DNA of 64,000 nucleotides from Tetramitus jugosus (taxonomy: Eukaryota; Heterolobosea; Eutetramitea; Acrasida; Vahlkampfiidae): assembly GCA_937625935.1 (NCBI GenBank), contig OW569364.1:434001-498000 (forward strand). The letters run 5' to 3'. Under the pieces are notes generated by a model that worked only from the letters and a program-made list of their open reading frames with translations, had not been told where the DNA came from and searched no databases. The position numbers were made by a program, and so were the translations under genes. Numbering within the stretch: the stretch's first letter is position 1; each line of letters starts with the position of its first letter. Positions 63,780 to 64,000 of the stretch are shown piece by piece.

Positions 63780-64000
63780 TCAAATATATCCATCACTGTC
63801 TGATTCATATTGTAGATGAGCGAACTTTACCTTGAGCCTTTCCTTTTCCTTGCTGTATTTTTCTTCTGCTCTCTGAATTTGGACTTCCCGTTTTCTCTTC
63901 AGGTTGTTACACATTAGTCTAAAGTTGCCGTAGGATAGATTAGTTGTGTCACAAGCAACCTTGTTCTTTTCTTTTTCAGACTTTGGGAGTGACAATAATG
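63780..64000 (-). CDS. 3' end of a small charged protein, start outside window
   Basis: The frame is open from the right edge to TAA near 63780, about 73 codons: LPKSEKEKNKVACDTTNLSY then a Lys/Arg/Glu-rich helix (NLKRKREVQIQRAEEKY) ending in an acidic DSDGYI. It has no in-window start other than TTG, so only the C-terminus is seen. Composition suits a coiled-coil or nucleic-acid-associated tail; no family is recognised. Confidence 0.5.
   Translation of the reverse strand, partial: LLSLPKSEKEKNKVACDTTNLSYGNFRLMCNNLKRKREVQIQRAEEKYSKEKERLKVKFAHLQYESDSDGYI

Noticed and set aside
1-64000. CRISPR arrays, bacterial operons, Shine-Dalgarno sites, insertion sequences
   Set aside because: None found; introns, Pol III genes and LINE insertions show a eukaryotic nuclear genome.

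Overview
The window looks like nuclear DNA of a unicellular eukaryote, most probably a heterolobosean amoeboflagellate such as Naegleria; the genus is inferred and no database was searched. Supporting signs are dense protein genes on both strands, short spliceosomal introns (about 45-190 nt, GTATGT or GTAAG donors), dispersed 5S rRNA and tRNA genes, an alpha-tubulin acetyltransferase typical of ciliated or flagellated cells, many F-box, TPR, LRR, kelch and RCC1 proteins, and homopolymeric Q/N/H tracts. There is no bacterial operon structure.

Layout. 1-6.3 kb (minus strand): an edge-truncated secreted alpha/beta hydrolase, an OSCA/TMEM63-like channel with a cysteine-rich ectodomain, and a divergent organellar Hsp70-like protein. 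6.6-9.8 kb (plus): a tandem pair of secreted phosphoesterases and an SDF2-like MIR protein. 10-18.7 kb: alpha-tubulin acetyltransferase, F-box/propeller protein, isochorismatase-family hydrolase, nuclear F-box-like protein, cyclin L and a mitotic cyclin (two cyclins convergent), then a small two-TM protein. 19.2-23.8 kb: two identical 5S rRNA genes, each with retroelement insertions just upstream, flanking an LRR gene with a very regular 22-residue repeat. 24-35.6 kb: four-TM protein, class I cyclic-nucleotide phosphodiesterase, GRAM-VASt lipid-transfer protein, membrane protein, MFS carrier, tRNA-Ser(GCT) with another upstream retroelement, and the F1-ATPase assembly factor ATP11. 35.6-52.6 kb: a ~1,595-aa coiled-coil protein, a Q/N/H-rich protein, a bitopic membrane protein, a TPR protein and a four-exon Mediator subunit 13. 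52.6-55.2 kb: a secreted serine beta-lactamase-fold protein and a secreted Cys-rich carbohydrate-binding-like protein. 55.6-58.3 kb: frameshifted TPR, Rho GTPase and kelch/F-box remnants. 58.3-62.8 kb: a 1,492-aa RCC1/EGF surface protein. The last 1.2 kb is intergenic with palindromes, plus the end of a small charged ORF leaving the window.

Main finding. Four LINE-type insertions (A-D) have perfect 13-17 bp target-site duplications, adenine-rich tails and a stem-loop near the 3' end. All lie upstream of a Pol III gene in the same divergent orientation: 24 and 25 bp upstream of the two 5S genes (plus an older one reconstructed at 35 bp) and 46 bp upstream of tRNA-Ser. One copy is an ORF1-only 'half-LINE', one carries the 3' end of ORF2 with its terminal CCHC zinc motif, and two are short 3' fragments. 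This points to a non-LTR retrotransposon family that selects Pol III gene upstream regions, analogous to the Dictyostelium TRE5 elements but in a distant lineage.
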